A stretch of 6,841 nt of DNA from an uncultured Anaerolineales bacterium (lineage in GTDB: Bacteria > Chloroflexota > Anaerolineae > Anaerolineales > UBA11657): NCBI GenBank assembly GCA_913031335.1, contig CAJWGI010000070.1, positions 1 through 6,841 on the forward strand, given 5' to 3'. Below are positions 4,958 to 6,841 of the stretch, piece by piece. A program made the translations under genes and the position numbers. Position 1 is the first letter of the stretch; every line of letters begins with the position of its first letter. The notes below the pieces were generated by a model, which ran no database searches, had not been told where the DNA came from, and saw nothing but the letters and a program-made list of their open reading frames with translations.

Positions 4958-5254
4958 ATGTCACTAAATTTCAAGCCACTGGGCGAGCGCCTGATTGTGG
5001 AACCGATTGAGCAAGAGGATACCACAGCGGGCGGCATCGTGCTGCCGGAGACGGCCAAAGAGAAACCACAGAAGGGCAAGGTGCTTGCTGTGGGTCCGGG
5101 CGCGCGCGATGAAAGCGGCAGTCGCATCCAGATGGATGTGGCCGCGAAGGACGAGGTGCTGTTCGCGAAATACGCCGGCACCGAGATCAAGGTTGAAGGC
5201 AAGAAACTGCTCATCCTTAAAGAAAGCGATGTGCTCGCGATTGTCACCGGTTAG
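4958..5254 (+). CDS. groES: Co-chaperonin GroES
   Basis: GroES forms the seven-membered lid that closes the GroEL folding chamber. The 98-residue product is full length and has [12 protein letters not shown] at the start, the mobile loop with GGIVLP (residues 25-30, the IVL tripeptide that docks on GroEL apical domains), [13 protein letters not shown], and the C-terminal [32 protein letters not shown]. The start is the ATG at 4958, preceded by a strong TAGGAGG (4941-4947) with 10-base spacing; a longer in-frame start exists (TTG at 4913) but adds 15 residues with no match to the family. It is first in the operon, 41 bases before groEL, under the CIRCE promoter. Confidence 0.97.
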   Translation: MSLNFKPLGERLIVEPIEQEDTTAGGIVLPETAKEKPQKGKVLAVGPGARDESGSRIQMDVAAKDEVLFAKYAGTEIKVEGKKLLILKESDVLAIVTG

Positions 5255-5295
5255 TTCACTCACATAACTACACTATCGAGGAAAGGACAAACATC

Positions 5296-6841
5296 ATGGC
5301 TGCAAAACAAATCGCGTTTGAAGAAGATGCGCGTCGAAAACTGAAGGCGGGCATCGATACCCTGGCCAACGCGGTGGCCACCACCCTTGGTCCCAAAGGG
5401 CGCAACGTGGCGCTCGACAAGAAGTTCGGCGCACCGACCGTCACACATGACGGCGTCACCGTCGCCAAAGACATCGAGCTGGAAGACCCTTTCGAAAACA
5501 TGGGCGCGCAACTGCTCTCGCAGGCCGCCACAAAAACCAACGACATTGCCGGAGACGGCACCACCACCTCGACCGTGCTGGCGCAGGCAATGGTGCACGA
5601 AGGCCTGAAAATGGCAGCTGCCGGTGTCAACCCGATGCTGCTGAAGCGCGGCATCGAAGCGGCCACGCAGGCCGTGGTCGGCAGCATCAAAGAGCAGGCA
5701 CAGCAGATCAGCACCAAAGAGGAAATCGCCTCCGTTGCGGGAATATCCGCGGCGGACGATGAAATCGGTGGGCTGATTGCCGAGGTGATGGACAAAGTGG
5801 GCAAAGATGGCGTCATCACCGTGGAAGAATCCAAAGGCCTGGAGTTCGAGACCGAGTATGTGGACGGAATGCAGTTCGACCGTGGCTACATCTCGCCGTA
5901 TTTCGTAACCAGTCCGGAAGCCATGGAATCTGCCATCGAGGATCCGTACGTGCTCATTCACGACAAGAAGATCTCCGCGGCGCAGGACCTGGTGCCATTG
6001 CTGGAGAAGCTGGTGCAGCTGGGCAAGCGTGACCTGGTGATTATCGCCGAGGACATCGAGGGCGAGGCTCTGGCCACGCTCGTGCTGAACAAGATGCGCG
6101 GCATGCTGAACGTGCTCGCGGTTAAGGCGCCGGGCTTCGGCGACCGCCGCAAGGCGATGCTGCAGGATATCTCCGTGCTCACCGGCGGGACGGTAATCAC
6201 CGAAGAGCTCGGGCGCAAGCTGGAGAGCACTACCGTTGCTGACCTGGGTCAGGCCGGAAAGATAATCTCCACAAAGGACGACACCACCGTCATCGACGGC
6301 AAAGGTGACGAGAAGAAAATCAAAGGGCGCATCGAGGAGATAAAAGTCGAAATCGAAAAGAGCACCTCCGATTACGACAGCGAGAAACTGCAGGAGCGCC
6401 TGGCCAAATTGAGCGGCGGCGTTGCCGTCATCCGCGTGGGCGCGGCCACCGAGGTCGAACTGAAGGAAAAGAAACACCGCGTGGAAGACGCGCTTTCCGC
6501 AACACGCGCCGCCGTGGAAGAGGGCATTGTGCCCGGCGGCGGAGTGACGCTCATTAATGCGGCTCCATCACTGGAGAGCGTCTCGCTGGATAGCGACGAC
6601 GCACAGCGCGGCGTCACCGTGCTGCAGCGCGCGCTCGAAGTGCCGATGCGCAAAATCGCGGCTAACGCCGGCCAAGATGGCTCGGTGATTATCAGCAACG
6701 TGCGCCGCGAACAGGTGGAAAAGAAGAGCAATGCCATCGGTTTCAACGTGCTCTCGGAAGATTACGTGGACATGGTCAAAGCTGGCATTATCGATCCGGC
6801 CAAAGTCACTCGCGGCGCGCTGGAAAACGCAGCCTCGATTG
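5296..6841 (+). CDS. groEL: Chaperonin GroEL (3' truncated by window end)
   Basis: GroEL is the double-ring ATP-driven folding chamber that works with GroES. The window holds 515 codons; by comparison with the usual 540-550 residues, only about 25-35 are missing, including the usual Gly/Met-rich tail. Landmarks in order: [12 protein letters not shown] at the N-terminus, LGPKGRNV (31-38), Asp52 in HDGV, the nucleotide-binding GDGTTT with Asp87 (86-91), the apical domain from about 190 to 375 including [10 protein letters not shown] and [13 protein letters not shown], and [21 protein letters not shown] with Asp398, which activates the hydrolytic water. The residues Asp52, Asp87 and Asp398 align without gaps to E. 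coli numbering. The ATG at 5296 follows AAAGGA (5282-5287) by eight bases. Co-transcribed with groES. It looks like a standard functional chaperonin with no insertions. Confidence 0.97.
   Translation, partial: MAAKQIAFEEDARRKLKAGIDTLANAVATTLGPKGRNVALDKKFGAPTVTHDGVTVAKDIELEDPFENMGAQLLSQAATKTNDIAGDGTTTSTVLAQAMVHEGLKMAAAGVNPMLLKRGIEAATQAVVGSIKEQAQQISTKEEIASVAGISAADDEIGGLIAEVMDKVGKDGVITVEESKGLEFETEYVDGMQFDRGYISPYFVTSPEAMESAIEDPYVLIHDKKISAAQDLVPLLEKLVQLGKRDLVIIAEDIEGEALATLVLNKMRGMLNVLAVKAPGFGDRRKAMLQDISVLTGGTVITEELGRKLESTTVADLGQAGKIISTKDDTTVIDGKGDEKKIKGRIEEIKVEIEKSTSDYDSEKLQERLAKLSGGVAVIRVGAATEVELKEKKHRVEDALSATRAAVEEGIVPGGGVTLINAAPSLESVSLDSDDAQRGVTVLQRALEVPMRKIAANAGQDGSVIISNVRREQVEKKSNAIGFNVLSEDYVDMVKAGIIDPAKVTRGALENAASI

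Noticed and set aside
5260..6477. Long open frame (405 codons) antisense to groEL
   Set aside because: It mirrors the codon pattern of groEL on GC-rich DNA, has low-complexity His/Leu/Gln-rich content, no clear start signal and no known domain. It is a shadow of groEL.
1..6841. Defence, mobile or otherwise undescribed multi-gene system
   Set aside because: No transposase, integrase, nuclease, toxin-antitoxin pair, CRISPR repeat or inverted terminal repeat is visible. Recognised genes are housekeeping, and the tRNA shows no attachment-site duplication in the window.

Overview
The window is a GC-rich (estimated by eye, roughly 60%) stretch of bacterial chromosome. A T-box leader on thrS, a CIRCE operator on groESL and a ThrRS without the N-terminal TGS domain fit best with a Chloroflexota-like bacterium. 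This placement is inference from gene style and regulation; I could not run a phylogeny. Nothing indicates a phage, insertion sequence, CRISPR array or other mobile element.

Layout. (1) 1-254: C-terminal end of an SDR-family oxidoreductase, cut by the window edge. (2) 400-744 and 803-1183: two small genes of unknown function, one a protein with two predicted membrane segments and the other a soluble protein with a strongly acidic tail; the second has its own extended -10 promoter and ends at a good intrinsic terminator (1220-1249). (3) 1245-2048, minus strand: surE nucleotidase, whose best promoter lies so close to the start codon that the mRNA may be leaderless. (4) 2162-2551: ridA, divergent from surE. 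(5) 2567-2680: tRNA-Val(GAC) behind a perfect TATAAT promoter. (6) 2704-2942: complete threonine-specific T-box riboswitch, followed by thrS (2986-4779). (7) 4841-6841: groESL operon with promoter TTGACT-17-TATCAT, a perfect CIRCE element at the expected transcription start, groES, and groEL running off the window.

How the parts work together. Most of the window is housekeeping: translation (tRNA-Val, ThrRS), protein folding (GroES/GroEL) and metabolite repair or salvage (RidA, SurE). The two best-supported control devices are RNA and DNA switches. The T-box reads uncharged tRNA-Thr with an ACC specifier codon and controls a terminator ahead of thrS. The CIRCE operator should make groESL heat-inducible through HrcA. 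The most unusual point is that the tRNA-Val gene ends only 23 bases before stem I of the T-box, with no convincing promoter or terminator between them, so one precursor RNA may carry a mature tRNA, a tRNA-sensing riboswitch and an aminoacyl-tRNA synthetase mRNA. I found no wholly new multi-gene system here.
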